The notes under the pieces were generated by a model. That model saw nothing but the letters and a program-made list of their open reading frames with translations, was not told the origin of the DNA and did no database searches. Below, one piece after another: positions 13,546 through 13,738 of a stretch of DNA of 13,738 nucleotides. This stretch comes from Nitrospirota bacterium (GTDB taxonomy: Bacteria > Nitrospirota > Nitrospiria > Nitrospirales > NS-4). The translations under genes were made by a program, and so were the position numbers. Numbering within the stretch: position 1 is the stretch's first letter; each line of letters opens with the position of its first letter. The stretch is taken from assembly GCA_005877565.1 (NCBI GenBank), contig VBOK01000190.1, positions 1 through 13,738 of the forward strand, in the 5' to 3' direction.

Positions 13546-13572
13546 CCCGGCTTCGGCACCACCACAACTTAT
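13543..13572 (+). repeat. right attachment-site repeat (tRNA-Leu 3' fragment)
   Basis: This is an exact copy of the 30 bases at 11833-11862: the tRNA-Leu 3' end including CCA and the following 11 bases. The rest of the tRNA is absent here, as the sequence to the left bears no resemblance to a tRNA body. It marks the right end of the mini-island. Confidence 0.85.
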
Positions 13573-13680
13573 GACAAAAAGGCCCGCTTCAGACCCCCTA
13601 CTTCCGTGGCATTGCCAAGGACTCCGTAGGGTGGCATGGTACAAGGTCTTGAAATCCGAGGTTTGCAGGAGGTTTGGGCA

Positions 13681-13738
13681 ATGGGTACACGCCACACGAT
13701 CAGCATAATCGCCGTCGGCCTTACGCTCATCTTCGCCT
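13681..13738 (+). CDS. start of a secreted or membrane protein, 3' partial
   Basis: An ATG at 13681 is preceded by a perfect AGGAGG (13667-13672) with an 8-base spacer. The 19 codons in the window encode M-G-T-R-H-T followed by an unbroken hydrophobic stretch (I-S-I-I-A-V-G-L-T-L-I-F-A), the start of a signal peptide or first membrane helix. The gene continues beyond the window and the product cannot be named. It is the first gene outside the right attachment site and may be read from the promoter at 13517-13545. A direct repeat GTGGCAT and the palindrome TGGCATTGCCA (13607-13617) lie in its leader. Confidence 0.7.
   Translation, partial: MGTRHTISIIAVGLTLIFA

Larger units (their letters stand above)
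11833..13572. mobile_element. putative 1.7-kb tRNA-Leu-integrated mini-island
   Basis: The DNA between two exact 30-bp direct repeats (11833-11862 and 13543-13572; period 1,710 bp) has the geometry of an integrative element that entered the 3' end of tRNA-Leu and restored the tRNA at its left end. Only one clear gene lies inside, the PEP-CTERM protein at 12355-13230, with its own control elements and terminator. No integrase, excisionase or replication gene is visible on either strand, so it is either a deletion remnant or a cargo element moved by an enzyme encoded elsewhere. Parts of its non-coding DNA look more AT-rich than the neighbouring genes. Confidence 0.6.

Noticed and set aside
1..13738. 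CRISPR arrays, insertion sequences and toxin-antitoxin pairs
   Set aside because: No regularly spaced repeats, transposase signatures or paired small toxin/antitoxin ORFs were found on either strand.

Overview
The window is bacterial chromosome from a Gram-negative with high GC. LpxC (lipid A synthesis), an outer-membrane-type lipoprotein, an exosortase-sorted PEP-CTERM protein and many signal-transduction genes are present. The general look is compatible with Nitrospirota (Nitrospira-like), but that placement is an inference from gene style and not proven by a marker here.

Layout. Positions 1-1025 hold the 3' part of a seven-bladed Asp-box (BNR) beta-propeller lipoprotein. Positions 1290-1618 form a compact isolated transcription unit: a near-consensus sigma-70 promoter, a decayed-looking coding stretch, a strong ribosome site, an 11-codon lysine-rich micro-ORF and a GC-rich hairpin. 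lpxC follows on the minus strand. Next, on the minus strand and read from right to left, is a tight five-gene run: rplI, glyA, nrdR, a sensor kinase and its NarL-type response regulator. The kinase is unusual: a Rossmann NAD(P)-binding domain is fused in front of a HisKA_3/HATPase core, so the pair may read out a soluble nucleotide or redox signal.

A divergent promoter pair (6971-7039) drives rplI leftward and, rightward, a probably leaderless small secreted protein. The latter overlaps by 4 bases a superfamily 1 helicase-like protein that has lost its Walker A residues and its second motor domain. Beyond a short terminator lies a 7TM-PAS histidine-kinase homologue in which the phospho-acceptor His and the ATP-binding G1/G2 motifs are all altered: a pseudokinase by sequence. 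A convergent three-TM protein of unknown function follows.

The right end carries tRNA-Leu(CAG). The last bases of this tRNA gene plus 11 flanking bases are repeated exactly (30 bp) 1,710 bp downstream, the signature of a tRNA-targeted integrative element. The bracketed DNA encodes one clear gene, a PEP-CTERM beta-propeller-like surface protein with a candidate sigma-54 promoter, an upstream palindrome and a strong terminator; no integrase is visible. After the second repeat a new secreted or membrane protein starts at 13681 and runs off the window.

Best candidates for something undescribed are the Rossmann-HisKA_3 sensor, the pseudo-helicase and pseudokinase next to each other, the micro-ORF unit, and the integrase-less tRNA-Leu mini-island carrying a PEP-CTERM gene.
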